From the NCBI RefSeq assembly GCF_021390395.1, contig NZ_JAJUWT010000013.1:186001-250000 (forward strand): a stretch of 64,000 bases of DNA. Reading direction: 5' to 3'. Made by a program: the position numbers and the translations under genes. The DNA comes from Saccharothrix sp. S26 (GTDB lineage Bacteria > Actinomycetota > Actinomycetes > Mycobacteriales > Pseudonocardiaceae). Shown piece by piece: positions 1 to 13,588 of the stretch (positions are counted from its first letter, which is position 1; every line of letters begins with the position of its first letter). The notes below the pieces were generated by a model. The model did no database searches and had not been told where the DNA came from. It saw only the letters and a list, made by a program, of their open reading frames with translations.

Positions 1-3000
1 TGTCGCACGCTGACCTGCGCCAACGCCTGTCCGAACTGATGTCGCGGGACCAGCGGAGGCTGGCACGCAGGCTCGACGGCGCGCGCAAGGTCCGCGACGA
101 CACCGCCCGCGCCGCCGTCCTCGCCGAGATCGAAGCCGAGGTCGAGGCCGCCGAGCTGCGCGTCGCCCTGCGCCGCGAGGCCGTGCCGAAGATCACCTAC
201 CCGGCCGAGCTGCCCGTCAGCGCCCGCAAGGACGACATCGCCGCGCTCATCCGCGACCACCAGGTCGTGATCGTCGCCGGCGAGACCGGCTCGGGCAAGA
301 CCACCCAGTTGCCCAAGATCTGCCTCGAGCTCGGCCGCGGCGTGCTCGGCCAGATCGGGCACACCCAGCCGCGCCGCCTCGCCGCCCGCACCGTCGCCGA
401 GCGCGTCGCCCAGGAGCTGGACACCCCGCTGGGCAGCGCCATCGGCTACAAGGTCCGGTTCACCGACCAGTCCGGCGAGGACACCCTGGTCAAGCTCATG
501 ACCGACGGCATCCTGCTGGCCGAGATCCAGACCGACCGGATGCTGTCGCGCTACGACACGATCATCATCGACGAGGCCCACGAGCGCAGCCTCAACGTCG
601 ACTTCCTGCTCGGCTACCTCAAGCAGCTGCTGCCCCGGCGGCCGGACCTCAAGGTCGTCATCACCTCCGCGACCATCGACCCGCAGCGGTTCTCCCGGCA
701 CTTCGGCGACGCCCCGATCATCGAGGTCTCCGGCCGCACCTACCCCGTCGAGGTGCGCTACCGCCCGATCGTCGACCCCGAGGACCCCGACGCCGACCCC
801 GACCGCGACCAGACGCAGGCCATCTGCGACGCCGTGCGCGAACTGCAGGCCGAAGGGCCCGGCGACGTGCTGGTGTTCCTGTCCGGCGAACGCGAGATCC
901 GCGACACCGCCGACGCCCTGGCCGCGCTGGAGCTGCGCGACACCGAGATCCTGCCGCTGTACGCGCGGCTGTCGTTCGGCGAGCAGCACCGCGTGTTCCA
1001 GCCCCACCGCGGGCGACGCGTCGTGCTCGCCACCAACGTCGCCGAGACCTCGCTGACCGTGCCCGGCATCAAGTACGTCGTGGACCCCGGCACCGCCCGC
1101 ATCTCCCGCTACAGCCACCGCCTCAAGGTGCAGCGGCTGCCCATCGAACCGATCTCGCAGGCCTCGGCCAACCAGCGCAAGGGCCGCTGCGGCCGCGTGT
1201 CCGAGGGCATCTGCGTCCGCCTGTACAGCGAGGACGACTTCGAGGCCCGCCCGGAGTTCACCGACCCGGAGATCCTGCGCACCAACCTCGCCTCGGTCAT
1301 CCTGCAGATGACCTCCATCGGCCTGGGCGACATCGCCGCGTTCCCGTTCATCGACCCGCCCGAGGCCCGCAACATCACCGACGGCGTGCAACTGCTCCAG
1401 GAGCTGGGCGCGATCCTGCCCGCCGAGCAGAAGCTCACCCCGCTGGGCCGCAAGCTCGCCCAGTTGCCCGTCGACCCCCGCCTGGCCCGCATGGTCATCG
1501 AGGCCGACCGCAACGGCTGCGTCCGCGAGGTCATGGTCATCGCCTCCGCCCTGTCCATCCAGGACCCCCGCGAACGGCCCTCCGACAAGCAGCAGGCCGC
1601 CGACGAGTTCCACGCCCGGTTCAAAGACCCGGACTCGGACTTCACCGCGTTCCTCAACCTGTGGCAGTACCTGCGCGAGAAGCAGAAGGAGCTGTCCAGC
1701 AACCAGTTCCGCAGGCTGTGCCGCACCGAGTTCCTCAACTACCTGCGCGTGCGCGAGTGGCAGGACATCTACCAACAGTTGCGGCAGGTCGCGAAGACCC
1801 TCGGCGTGCACGTCAACGACCAGCCCGCCGACCCCCGCAACGTGCACGTGTCGCTGTTGTCCGGGCTGCTGTCCCACATCGGCGTCAAGGACGTGCCCAA
1901 ACGCGACCCGGGCAAGCGCGCCGCCACGGAGTACCTGGGCGCGCGCAACGCGAAGTTCGCGATCTTCCCCGGCTCCTCCCTGTTCCGCAAACCACCGCAG
2001 TGGGTGATGGCCGCCGAACTGGTCGAGACCTCACGGCTGTGGGGCCGCACCGTGGCCAGGATCGAGCCCGAGTGGGCCGAGAAGCTCGCCGAGCACCTGG
2101 TCAAGCGCACCTACAGCGAACCGCACTGGGAAGCCAAGCGCGGCTCCGTCGTCGCCCTGGAGAAGGTCACGCTCTACGGCGTGCCCATCGTCGCCTCCCG
2201 CAAGGTCAACTACGGGCGCATCGACCCCGAGCTGTCCCGCGAGCTGTTCATCCGCCACGCGCTCGTGCAGGGGGAGTGGACCACCCACCACAAGTTCTTC
2301 CACCACAACCGCGCACTGCTCGCCGAGGTCGAGGAGCTGGAGAACCGGGCCCGCCGCCGCGACATCGTCGTCGACGACGACACCCTCTACGACTTCTACG
2401 ACCAGCGCGTGCCCGCCGACGTCGTCTCCGCCCGGCACTTCGACACCTGGTGGAAGAAGACCCGCCACACCCAGCCCGACCTGCTCACCTTCGACAAGGC
2501 GATGCTGGTCAACGACCGGGCCGCGATCACCCCCGACGCCTACCCCGACCAGCTGCGCCGCGGCGGCCTCACGCTGCCGCTGAGCTACCGGTTCGAACCC
2601 GGCGCGGCGGTCGACGGCGTCACCGTCAAGCTGCCCCTGCCCGCGCTGACCACCCTGCCCGACGACTCGCTGTCCTGGCAGATCCCCGGCCTGCGCACCG
2701 AACTGGTCGTCGCGCTCATCCGGTCGCTGCCCAAACCCGTGCGCCGCAACTTCGTGCCCGTGCCCGACGTCGCCGCCGCCGCCCTGACCGGCATCGACGC
2801 CGACGAGCCCTTGCTGCCGGCCCTGGAACGCGAGCTGCGCCGGCTCACCGGCGTCGTCGTGCCGCGCGAGCAGTGGCAGCTCGACCAGGTGCCCGAGCAC
2901 CTCAAGCTCACGTTCAAGATCGTCGACGAGCACGATCGCGAACTCGCCCAGGGCAAGGACCTCGCCGCCCTCAAGGCCCAGCTGCGCGGCCAACTGCGCG

Positions 3001-3893
3001 AGACCCTGGCCGCCGCCGCGAGCAACCTCGCCCGCACCGGCCTGACCACCTGGGACATCGGGGACCTGCCGCGCACCGTGCAGCGGCAGCGGTCCGGCAT
3101 CGTCGTCACCGCCTACCCGGCCCTGGTCGACAAGGGCGACACCGTCGCCGTCGAGATCCTCGACACCCCCGGCCGCCAGCGGCAGGCCATGTGGCGCGGC
3201 ACCCGCCGGCTGCTGCTGCTCACCACCCCGTCCCCGGTCAAGACCCTGCAACGCGGCCTGAACAACGCCGAGAAGCTCGCGTTGACCCGCAACCCGCACG
3301 GCGGCGTCGCCCCGCTGCTGGCCGACTGCATCGGCGCCGCCGTCGACAAGCTCCTGCGCGACGCGGGCGGCCCGGTGTGGACCGAGGCGGCGTTCGCCAA
3401 GCTCGCCGACCACGTCCGCCGCGGCCTGGGTGAGACCACGTTCGACGTCGTGCACAAGGTCCGCCGCGTGCTCGAAGCCGCCCAGGACGTCGAACTGCGC
3501 ATCAACGGCGTGCGCGGCCCGGTGTTCGAGGAGTCCCTGGCCGACATCAGGGCCCAGTTCACCGGGCTCGTGCACAAGGGCTTCGTCACCGAAGCCGGCG
3601 CCGACCGGCTCGTCGACGTGCACCGCTACCTGCAGGGCATCGCGCGGCGGCTGGAGAAGCTGCCCGAGAACGTGCGCCGCGACCAGGAGTGGATGGACCG
3701 CGTGCACGCCGTGCACGCCGAGTACCGCGAACTGCGCGCCGCGCTGCCCGCCGACGAACCGCACGAGGAGCTCGACGAGGTGCGGTGGATGATCGAGGAG
3801 CTGCGGCTGAGCTACTTCGCCCAGACCATCGGCACCCGCTACACCGTCTCCGACAAGCGCATCTACAAAGCCCTCGACGCCGTCCCCCGCTGA
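1..3893 (+). CDS. hrpA: ATP-dependent RNA helicase HrpA, 5' end outside the window
   Basis: DEAH-box RNA helicase of the HrpA family, expected to unwind structured RNA or ribonucleoprotein in the cytoplasm. The frame is open to the left edge, and the first ATG (base 39) has no ribosome binding site, so the true start lies upstream. Counted from that ATG, Walker A GETGSGKTT is at residues 81-89, the DEAH box at 178-181, a SAT motif near 208 and the helicase-C motif QRKGRCGR near 378. About 1284 residues remain, matching the long bacterial HrpA form with HA2/OB and the C-terminal DUF3418 region, so the 3' end is intact. It converges with the MarR gene 28 bases downstream. Family assignment is secure. 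Confidence 0.95.
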   Translation, partial: SHADLRQRLSELMSRDQRRLARRLDGARKVRDDTARAAVLAEIEAEVEAAELRVALRREAVPKITYPAELPVSARKDDIAALIRDHQVVIVAGETGSGKTTQLPKICLELGRGVLGQIGHTQPRRLAARTVAERVAQELDTPLGSAIGYKVRFTDQSGEDTLVKLMTDGILLAEIQTDRMLSRYDTIIIDEAHERSLNVDFLLGYLKQLLPRRPDLKVVITSATIDPQRFSRHFGDAPIIEVSGRTYPVEVRYRPIVDPEDPDADPDRDQTQAICDAVRELQAEGPGDVLVFLSGEREIRDTADALAALELRDTEILPLYARLSFGEQHRVFQPHRGRRVVLATNVAETSLTVPGIKYVVDPGTARISRYSHRLKVQRLPIEPISQASANQRKGRCGRVSEGICVRLYSEDDFEARPEFTDPEILRTNLASVILQMTSIGLGDIAAFPFIDPPEARNITDGVQLLQELGAILPAEQKLTPLGRKLAQLPVDPRLARMVIEADRNGCVREVMVIASALSIQDPRERPSDKQQAADEFHARFKDPDSDFTAFLNLWQYLREKQKELSSNQFRRLCRTEFLNYLRVREWQDIYQQLRQVAKTLGVHVNDQPADPRNVHVSLLSGLLSHIGVKDVPKRDPGKRAATEYLGARNAKFAIFPGSSLFRKPPQWVMAAELVETSRLWGRTVARIEPEWAEKLAEHLVKRTYSEPHWEAKRGSVVALEKVTLYGVPIVASRKVNYGRIDPELSRELFIRHALVQGEWTTHHKFFHHNRALLAEVEELENRARRRDIVVDDDTLYDFYDQRVPADVVSARHFDTWWKKTRHTQPDLLTFDKAMLVNDRAAITPDAYPDQLRRGGLTLPLSYRFEPGAAVDGVTVKLPLPALTTLPDDSLSWQIPGLRTELVVALIRSLPKPVRRNFVPVPDVAAAALTGIDADEPLLPALERELRRLTGVVVPREQWQLDQVPEHLKLTFKIVDEHDRELAQGKDLAALKAQLRGQLRETLAAAASNLARTGLTTWDIGDLPRTVQRQRSGIVVTAYPALVDKGDTVAVEILDTPGRQRQAMWRGTRRLLLLTTPSPVKTLQRGLNNAEKLALTRNPHGGVAPLLADCIGAAVDKLLRDAGGPVWTEAAFAKLADHVRRGLGETTFDVVHKVRRVLEAAQDVELRINGVRGPVFEESLADIRAQFTGLVHKGFVTEAGADRLVDVHRYLQGIARRLEKLPENVRRDQEWMDRVHAVHAEYRELRAALPADEPHEELDEVRWMIEELRLSYFAQTIGTRYTVSDKRIYKALDAVPR

Positions 3894-3921
3894 GCACACC
3901 CACCGACCGCACCCGGCGGCG

Positions 3922-4410
3922 CTACTGCTCGCACTGCTCCAGCAGCGTCCGCAACGCGTCGGCGACCACGACCTTCGTGTCGTCGTCCAACGGCTCCAGC
4001 AGCCGCGCGTACTGCCGCATGTGCTCGGCCAGCATCCCGTCCACCAGCCGCGCGCCCCGCTCGGTCAGCTTGATCCGCACCACCCGCCGGTCCGCCGCGT
4101 CGGGCTCCCGTTCGACCAGGCCCTTGGCCTCCATCCGGTCGATCCGGTTGGTGATCGCGCCCGCCGTGACCAGCGACGCGGACAGGAACGCGCCCGCCGT
4201 CATGCCGTGCGCCGACCCCGCCCGCCGCAACGTGGTCAACACGTCGAACTCGCCCGGCTCCAGGTCGAACCGACCCACGAACTCCCGCAGCTCCCGCTCC
4301 AGCAGCCGCGCCAACCGCGTCACCCGCGCCAGCACCGCCATCGGCGCGGTGTCGACGTCCGGGCGCTGCACCGACCACTGCGCCAGCACCAGGTCGACCG
4401 CGTCCGCCAT
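3922..4410 (-). CDS. MarR-family transcriptional regulator
   Basis: Winged-helix DNA-binding repressor-type protein of 162 residues. The segment LEPGEFDVLTTLRRAGSAHG is the MarR helix region, followed by ITNRIDRMEAKGLVEREPD (recognition helix) and a DRRVVRIKLTERG wing, all in the usual order. The frame is open further upstream, but the ATG at 4410 has GGGAGGGG a few bases before it and fits normal MarR length; a GTG directly before it is an alternative. The 279 bases upstream hold no gene. An imperfect palindrome GGGCAGACGTGTGCCC (4446-4461) is a possible autoregulatory site. Ligand and target are unknown; no obvious divergent partner. Confidence 0.88.
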   Translation of the reverse strand: MADAVDLVLAQWSVQRPDVDTAPMAVLARVTRLARLLERELREFVGRFDLEPGEFDVLTTLRRAGSAHGMTAGAFLSASLVTAGAITNRIDRMEAKGLVEREPDAADRRVVRIKLTERGARLVDGMLAEHMRQYARLLEPLDDDTKVVVADALRTLLEQCEQ

Positions 4411-4689
4411 CACCCCTCCCGACGCTTCGCCGACGCACCGGCACCGGGCAGACGTGTGCCCGAGATCGCGGGCCCCCCTGTGATCCGCACACCCCAACCG
4501 TATTCGTGATCGACAACGCGTGCGGGCGTCCCGGCGAAAACCGGCGCGACGGCCCACCGACCCCCGCGCGCCCGGTCCAGTCACGGCCCCCGGTCGCCGG
4601 AACCGGCGTTGCGCCGACCGCCGCGCACCGATCACCCCAACGCCGCAACCCGTCCCGGGCAACCCCGGCTCTGAAGCGGACTCGGGCCG

Positions 4690-5649
4690 TCACGCGCCCC
4701 GCAACTGCACCACGACCACCGTGATGTTGTCGTGCCCGCCCGCCGCCAACGCCACCTCCACCAGCCCCCGCGCCACCTCGATCGGCGGCACCCCGCGCGG
4801 CAGCACCTCCAGCAGGTCCTCCGGCTCGGGCACGTAGTTCCACAACCCGTCGCTGCACAGCACCAGCAGCCCCGGCGTCTCCACCTTGAACGTCACCGTC
4901 TGCGGCGCGTCCACCCCGGAGTCCGCGCCCAACCACCGCGACAGCACGTGCGCCCGCCGGTCGGTCAGCGCCTCCTCCTCGGTCAGCACCCCCTCCGCCA
5001 CCAACTGTGCCGCCCACGTGTCGTCCGTGGTCAACCGCGCCGCGCCCGCCTCGGCCACCAGGTACGCCCGGCTGTCGCCGACCCACCCCACGGTCGCCGA
5101 ACCGTCGGTCACCACCACCGACACGAACGTGCAGGACGGCGCGACCTCCGCCGCCTCCGGCCGCGCCAACCGGCCGACCGCCTCGTTCGCCGCCACCACC
5201 GCGTCCCCGGTCAACGCCTCCGCGTCCATCCCGGACCGCAACCCCGTCAGCAGCACGTCCACCGCCGTGTCCACCGCCTGCTGCGACGCCTGCTCGGCCC
5301 GCTCCGACGACGCCACCCCGTCGCACACCACCGCCGCGACACCGCGCCCGCGCACCCGGCCGAACGCCATCGAGTCCTCGTTGCGCTGCCGCCGCTTGCC
5401 CCGGTCGCTCACCCCGGCCACCCCGGGCAGCACGAACTCCACCCGGTCCCGCGCCGACGGCCGCGCCCGCCCGCACTGCTCGCACGACCCGTCCGCGTCG
5501 AACTCCTCGCCGCCGCACACGCAGCTCGGCGGCCACTGCGCCCCCGGACCACCCACCGGCGTCCGCTGCACCCGCAGGTTGCGCCCGCACGCCTCGCAGA
5601 AGCGGTCCTGCGCCGACACCGGCGACGCGCACTCCGGACACGATTCCAT
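4690..5649 (-). CDS. PP2C-type Ser/Thr protein phosphatase with N-terminal zinc-ribbon cysteines
   Basis: Metal-dependent PP2C phosphatase, 319 residues. The N-terminus has two Cys clusters, C4/C7/C18/C21 and C43/C45/C56/C59, which look like paired zinc ribbons. The PP2C domain follows from about residue 75, with RNEDS, a metal-binding CDGVASS (canonically DGMGG), VGDSRAY, SDGLWNYV and GGHDNITVVVV motifs. It starts 2 bases after the pknG stop; a GTG at 5655 would instead give a GTGA overlap. Operon position suggests it reverses PknG-dependent phosphorylation, which is inference. Membrane segments are absent, so the enzyme should be cytoplasmic. Confidence 0.92.
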   Translation of the reverse strand: MESCPECASPVSAQDRFCEACGRNLRVQRTPVGGPGAQWPPSCVCGGEEFDADGSCEQCGRARPSARDRVEFVLPGVAGVSDRGKRRQRNEDSMAFGRVRGRGVAAVVCDGVASSERAEQASQQAVDTAVDVLLTGLRSGMDAEALTGDAVVAANEAVGRLARPEAAEVAPSCTFVSVVVTDGSATVGWVGDSRAYLVAEAGAARLTTDDTWAAQLVAEGVLTEEEALTDRRAHVLSRWLGADSGVDAPQTVTFKVETPGLLVLCSDGLWNYVPEPEDLLEVLPRGVPPIEVARGLVEVALAAGGHDNITVVVVQLRGA

Positions 5650-5651
5650 CG

Positions 5652-8228
<2,577 letters not shown>

Positions 8229-8333
8229 CTAGCCGCCACCGCCGCCGCACCCGATTCCGCCACATCGGGAAAACGTCCCGGCCACCCGTCGAGTGCCCCG
8301 GCCACCTCCGCCGCCACGTCCGAGGCCCGCATG

Positions 8334-9296
8334 TCAGTCCCGGTACACGGCGGCGGGCGGGGTCGGAGGATCGCCCAGCCACCGCTGGTGCAGCCGGGCC
8401 CACGTGCCGTCCGCCCGCAGCCGCTCCAGCAGCGCGTTGACGAACCGCACGAAGTCCTCGTCGGCCTTCGGGAACGCCATCCCGTACGGCTCGTCGGTGA
8501 ACTGCGGCCCCACCACCTTCGTGTACGGGTCCTGCGCGGCGAACCCGGCCAGGATCGTGTCGTCGGTCGAGATCGCGTCCACCTGGCCCTGTTGCAGCAT
8601 CACCAGGCAGTCCGTCCAGTTCGGCACCGACACCGGCACGGGCTTGGGCGAGGCGGCCGCCACGTTGGCCAGCGAGCTGGAGCCCTTCGTCGCGCACACC
8701 CGCTTGCCGCCCAGCGACTCGATGCCGGTGACCTCGGAGTTCGCCGGCACCAGCACCCGCTGCCCGGCCTGCAGGTACACCGTGGAGAAGTTCACCTTCT
8801 GCCAGCGCTCGCAGGTCGCCGTCATGGTCCGCACCACGATGTCGACCTCGCCCCGCTCCAGCGCCGGTATCCGCTGCTCGGAGGTCAGCACGGTGAACTG
8901 GATCGCGTCCGGGTCGCCCAGCACCGCGCGGGCGACCTCCCGCGCCAGGTCGACGTCGAAGCCCTCCAACTCGCCGGAGATCGGGTTGCGGAACCCCATC
9001 AGGTACGTGTTCTGGTCCACGCCCGCGATCAGCCGCCCCTGGGCCTGGATCCGGGCCATGGTGGACCCGGCCGGCATCTGGCCCGGCGGCGGCAGCGGCC
9101 CGGTCGGGCGCAGGCTCGCCCTCGGGTCGCACGACGACGGCGGCACGTCCGCCGTGCTGGGCGGCGCGGTCAGCTCCACCGCGTCGGCCGGCCGCGGCGG
9201 GCCCGGCGAACCACCGCCGATCGGCGGCGCGCCGCTGGGCACCGGGGCGCACGCCGCCGTCACCACCAGGACCAGGACCGCGAGCAGCCGTCTCAT
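8334..9296 (-). CDS. glnH: GlnH-type amino-acid-binding lipoprotein
   Basis: Periplasmic-binding-protein family 3 lipoprotein of 320 residues. It starts with MRRLLAVLVLVVTAAC, a short signal peptide with the lipobox Cys at residue 16. The mature part has the SBP_bac_3 fold signature (AGVDQNTYLMGFRNPISGEL, then EGFDVDLAREVARA), and typical GlnH motifs SEQRIPALERGEVDIVV and KRVCATKGSSSLANV. Its ATG overlaps the glnX stop (ATGA), and no ABC permease or ATPase is nearby, so it is likely a sensor rather than a transporter component. In mycobacteria GlnH binds Asp/Glu and signals through GlnX to PknG; ligand here is inferred. A 117-bp gap separates it from pknG. Confidence 0.93.
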   Translation of the reverse strand: MRRLLAVLVLVVTAACAPVPSGAPPIGGGSPGPPRPADAVELTAPPSTADVPPSSCDPRASLRPTGPLPPPGQMPAGSTMARIQAQGRLIAGVDQNTYLMGFRNPISGELEGFDVDLAREVARAVLGDPDAIQFTVLTSEQRIPALERGEVDIVVRTMTATCERWQKVNFSTVYLQAGQRVLVPANSEVTGIESLGGKRVCATKGSSSLANVAAASPKPVPVSVPNWTDCLVMLQQGQVDAISTDDTILAGFAAQDPYTKVVGPQFTDEPYGMAFPKADEDFVRFVNALLERLRADGTWARLHQRWLGDPPTPPAAVYRD

Positions 9297-10576
9297 CGGT
9301 ACTCCTTCAGCCGCTGCCACAGCCCGAACGTCGACGTCGACGCCGCCAGCAACGCCAGCACGACCACCGCGGGCACCACCCCGCGCAACCCGGCCCGCGC
9401 CCGCCCGATCGCGTCGGTCAGCTCCGCGCGCGCCGCGCCGATGGCCTCCACCAGGTCCGAGTCCAACGCGTCGAACGCCGCGGCCGAGCCGCGCGGGTCC
9501 TGGCCCAGCGCCAACGCCACCGCCGCGGTGTAGTCGCCGACCTCGTCGGCCTGGCGGACCCGGCGGTGCGCGTCCTGCCACCGGGCGTGGTGCTCCACCG
9601 CCGCCACCACCGGCGGCGTCGGGTTCATCGCCCGCGCCCGGCCCAGCAGGTCGTCCAGCACCTCGTCGGCCTCGGCGTACTCGGCCTCGTAGGTCGCGCC
9701 GCTCCCGCGTGCCACCAGCGTCAACGTCTCGTCGCCGCGCGCGGTCAGCGTCGCGATCCGGGCCCGCGCCAGCAGGTCGACCAGGGTGGCCTCGTTCTTG
9801 CTCTCCGAGGCGTTGTAGACCGCCACCAGGCTCCCGGCCAGCACCCACAGCAGTGAGATCGCGGTCAACGCGGTCGCCACCACCAGCCCGGGGTTGAGCA
9901 CCCGGTTCGTCCGGCGGGTCAGGTACCGCTGCGCGAACACCAGCACCGCCAGGGTCGCCGCACCCAGCAGGGACTCCAGCCACGGCAGCGACCCGGCGTC
10001 CTCCAGGTCGCGCACCACGTTCCCGGTCTCCACCCCGTACAGCTCGCGCGCGGCCGGCAGCAGGTGCGTGCGCATCAACGTCGACGCCTCGCGCAGGTAC
10101 GCCGCGCCCACCGGGTTGCCCTGCCGGTTGTGCACGCGGGCCGTCTCGATCAGCCCCGTGTACACCGGCAGCTGCCCCGACAGCGTCGACAGCGCCTCGG
10201 TCAGCTCGGGGGAGCGGGTGATCTCGGTGGTCGCCGCCGACAGCGCCGCGGCGGCCTTCGCCACGTCCGCCTCGTACCGGCTCCGCAGCGCCGCCGACTC
10301 CACCCCGCCGGACAGGAACGCGCTCGACGCGGTCGCGTCCGCGTCCGCCATCGCCCGGTAGACCTCCTGCGCGGCGAACGCCAGCGGTTCGCTGCGGTCG
10401 GCCAACGCCTCCAACGCGCCCGAGCGGCGCTGCACCGACGCCGCGGTCACCGCGCCGACCAGCAGGCCCACCACGATCAGCAGCAGGGCCAGCAGGCTCA
10501 ACCTGCCCGGCGTGCTGCGCGCGAGACCCGTCACCCGGCGCAGGGCGCCGCGGTTGCGCTGAGCCTCGACCAGCAC
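9293..10576 (-). CDS. glnX: GlnX-like transmembrane sensor protein
   Basis: Membrane protein of 427 residues, first gene of the glnX-glnH-pknG-phosphatase operon. Hydrophobic segments lie near residues 26-46, 200-220, 225-252 and 393-415; between the first and second is a mainly helical extracytoplasmic region, and between the third and last another helical region (residues ~255-390). This four-TM, two-loop layout matches GlnX, which relays GlnH ligand state across the membrane to PknG. Start is GTG 10576 with GGGAAGGGGG upstream. A promoter is expected in the 134-bp gap to 10711 but I see no strong consensus pair. Confidence 0.88.
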   Translation of the reverse strand: MLVEAQRNRGALRRVTGLARSTPGRLSLLALLLIVVGLLVGAVTAASVQRRSGALEALADRSEPLAFAAQEVYRAMADADATASSAFLSGGVESAALRSRYEADVAKAAAALSAATTEITRSPELTEALSTLSGQLPVYTGLIETARVHNRQGNPVGAAYLREASTLMRTHLLPAARELYGVETGNVVRDLEDAGSLPWLESLLGAATLAVLVFAQRYLTRRTNRVLNPGLVVATALTAISLLWVLAGSLVAVYNASESKNEATLVDLLARARIATLTARGDETLTLVARGSGATYEAEYAEADEVLDDLLGRARAMNPTPPVVAAVEHHARWQDAHRRVRQADEVGDYTAAVALALGQDPRGSAAAFDALDSDLVEAIGAARAELTDAIGRARAGLRGVVPAVVVLALLAASTSTFGLWQRLKEYR

Positions 10577-10710
10577 GACCGCCCCCTTCCCGAGGTGATC
10601 GGCGCCACTCGCCGCTCAGACAGCGTAGATCCAGAATCCACCATTCGGGACGTGAACGGACGCGCCCGGCCGGTGCACGGCTACGGGTTCGCACTCATCG
10701 GGTGACACGG

Positions 10711-11214
10711 TCACCCCTGGCGGAGTCGCGCGCGCACCTCCATCAGGGCCTCGCCGAGCAGGTTGAGCCCCAGCCAGGTCGCCGGGTCGGCCGCCCGCTC
10801 GTCGTCTGCGGCCAGCCCGATGCCCCACACCCGGTCCAGCGGGCTCGCCTCCACCAGCACCCGGTCACCGGTGCCGAGCAGGAAAGCGCGGAGGTCGTCG
10901 TGCGCGCCGAACTTCGCCAGGTTCCCCCGCACCACGATCTCCAGCCGGTGCGCCACCCACGCGTCCTCGGTGAAGCCGCGCACCCGCCGGCCCAGCGCCT
11001 TCGCCTCGCCGGGCGTGCGCGCCGCGAGCACCCGCTCGGCGGTCTCGGCGTCGTCGAACAGCCGCGCCTTGCCCCACATCATGAAGTGCTCGGCGGTCGG
11101 GTAGGTCAGGCCGTCCACGGTGAACGGCGCCTCCCACCACTGGCTCAGGCAGTGCTTGCCGGCGGGCGCGCCGGGCCGCGCCCGGTGGCCCCAGAAGAAC
11201 AGGTACTCGGTCAC
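10711..11214 (-). CDS. NADAR family protein
   Basis: 167-residue protein of the NADAR (YbiA-like) N-glycosidase superfamily, whose members act on ADP-ribose- or riboflavin-pathway-linked ribosyl groups; some reverse ADP-ribosylation of guanine in DNA. Visible family motifs are FFWGHR at the N-terminus, CLSQWWEAPF, the YPTAEHFMMWGKA helix with the catalytic-site Glu and Lys, and DRVWGIGL at the C-terminus. Start is GTG 11214. No DarT-like toxin gene is next to it, so a toxin-antitoxin role is not supported. Substrate cannot be told from sequence. Confidence 0.9.
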   Translation of the reverse strand: MTEYLFFWGHRARPGAPAGKHCLSQWWEAPFTVDGLTYPTAEHFMMWGKARLFDDAETAERVLAARTPGEAKALGRRVRGFTEDAWVAHRLEIVVRGNLAKFGAHDDLRAFLLGTGDRVLVEASPLDRVWGIGLAADDERAADPATWLGLNLLGEALMEVRARLRQG

Positions 11215-11275
11215 GCCGCAGACCGTGTCACACCCGCGGCCCGCGGCACGACACCGTTTCGCCCGCCCGAGCCGC

Positions 11276-11851
11276 CTAGCGCGGCGGGAGGGGGAGCGGC
11301 AGCGCGGGCAGCCCGTCCATGCTGACCGCGTTGAAGTCCTTCTTCTCGCAGTACGCGGAGAACTCCTCGTCGGACTTGCGGCCGAAGTACTCCTGGTGCA
11401 GCGTCCGCTCGGCCCGGTAGTCCATGAACGGCACGGCGAAGCCGCAGGTGTCGCTGATGAGCTTCGCGGTAACCACCACGACCGCCCGCAACGCCGGGCC
11501 GTCCGCGTCGCCGAACCCGGCCACCAGCTCGGCGAACCTGGGGTCGTCCCGGAACACCGGCTCACCCGTGCCGTGCACGCGCACGATGTTCGGCGGCCCG
11601 TCGAACGCGCACCACATCAGCGTGATGCGGCCGTTCTCGCGCAGGTGGGCGATCGTCTCGGCGTGACTGCCGCCGAAGTCCAGGTACGCCACCCGCCGCT
11701 CGTCGAGCACCCGCCACGTGCCGCGGCGGCCCTTGGGCGACAGGTTCACGTGCCCGTCGGCGGCCAGCGGCGCGGTGGCGGTGAAGAACAGCGGCTGCTC
11801 CTCGATGAACTCGCGCAGGCGTCCGTCGATCCGGTCATAGGTCTTCCCCAT
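11276..11851 (-). CDS. Pyridoxamine 5'-phosphate oxidase-fold protein
   Basis: 191-residue flavin-type split-barrel protein. The stretch FFTATAPLAADGHVNLSPKG is the typical N-terminal strand-turn, with VAYLDFGGSHAETIAHLREN and ITLMWCAFDGPPNIVRVHGTG following, as in the PPOX class related to general-stress FMN/F420 proteins. The C-terminal DTCGFAVPFMDY with KDFNAVSMDGLPALP is also common in this group. It is probably a flavin- or F420-binding reductase, but the substrate is unknown. It stands alone, 61 bases upstream of the NADAR gene in the same direction, with a 146-bp gap to rox. Confidence 0.88.
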   Translation of the reverse strand: MGKTYDRIDGRLREFIEEQPLFFTATAPLAADGHVNLSPKGRRGTWRVLDERRVAYLDFGGSHAETIAHLRENGRITLMWCAFDGPPNIVRVHGTGEPVFRDDPRFAELVAGFGDADGPALRAVVVVTAKLISDTCGFAVPFMDYRAERTLHQEYFGRKSDEEFSAYCEKKDFNAVSMDGLPALPLPLPPR

Positions 11852-11997
11852 GCCGGCCAGTATCGCCGACGATCAGGTACCGGCGGACATCACCGCTCTT
11901 CAGACCGGGCAACGGCCACTCCCTCGACACGTCCGGTAGCCCGTCCGGCACGGAACGCGGTCGTGCGCGGACCCCGCACCGCGCCAACCTGCCCCGC

Positions 11998-13542
<1,545 letters not shown>

Positions 13543-13557
13543 CTATAAATTAGAAAT

Positions 13558-13584
13558 GGCAAGGGGACAACTGTCTTCCTTGCC
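13558..13584 (-). terminator. Intrinsic terminator of the ECF42 sigma gene
   Basis: GGCAAGG and CCTTGCC form a 7-bp stem with an inner GACA/TGTC pairing; on the minus strand it is followed by the T-rich ATTTCTAATTTAT. It begins 5 bases after the sigma gene stop and insulates rox from upstream transcription. Confidence 0.75.
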
Positions 13585-13588
13585 TTCG

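Noticed and set aside
1661-3899. Long open frames on both strands inside hrpA (590 and 622 codons)
   Set aside because: They are shadows of the hrpA frame in GC-rich DNA: Arg/Pro/Gly-rich or Val/Gly-rich with no motif.
10711-11214. DarT-type toxin-antitoxin pair with the NADAR protein
   Set aside because: No ADP-ribosyltransferase gene lies beside it.
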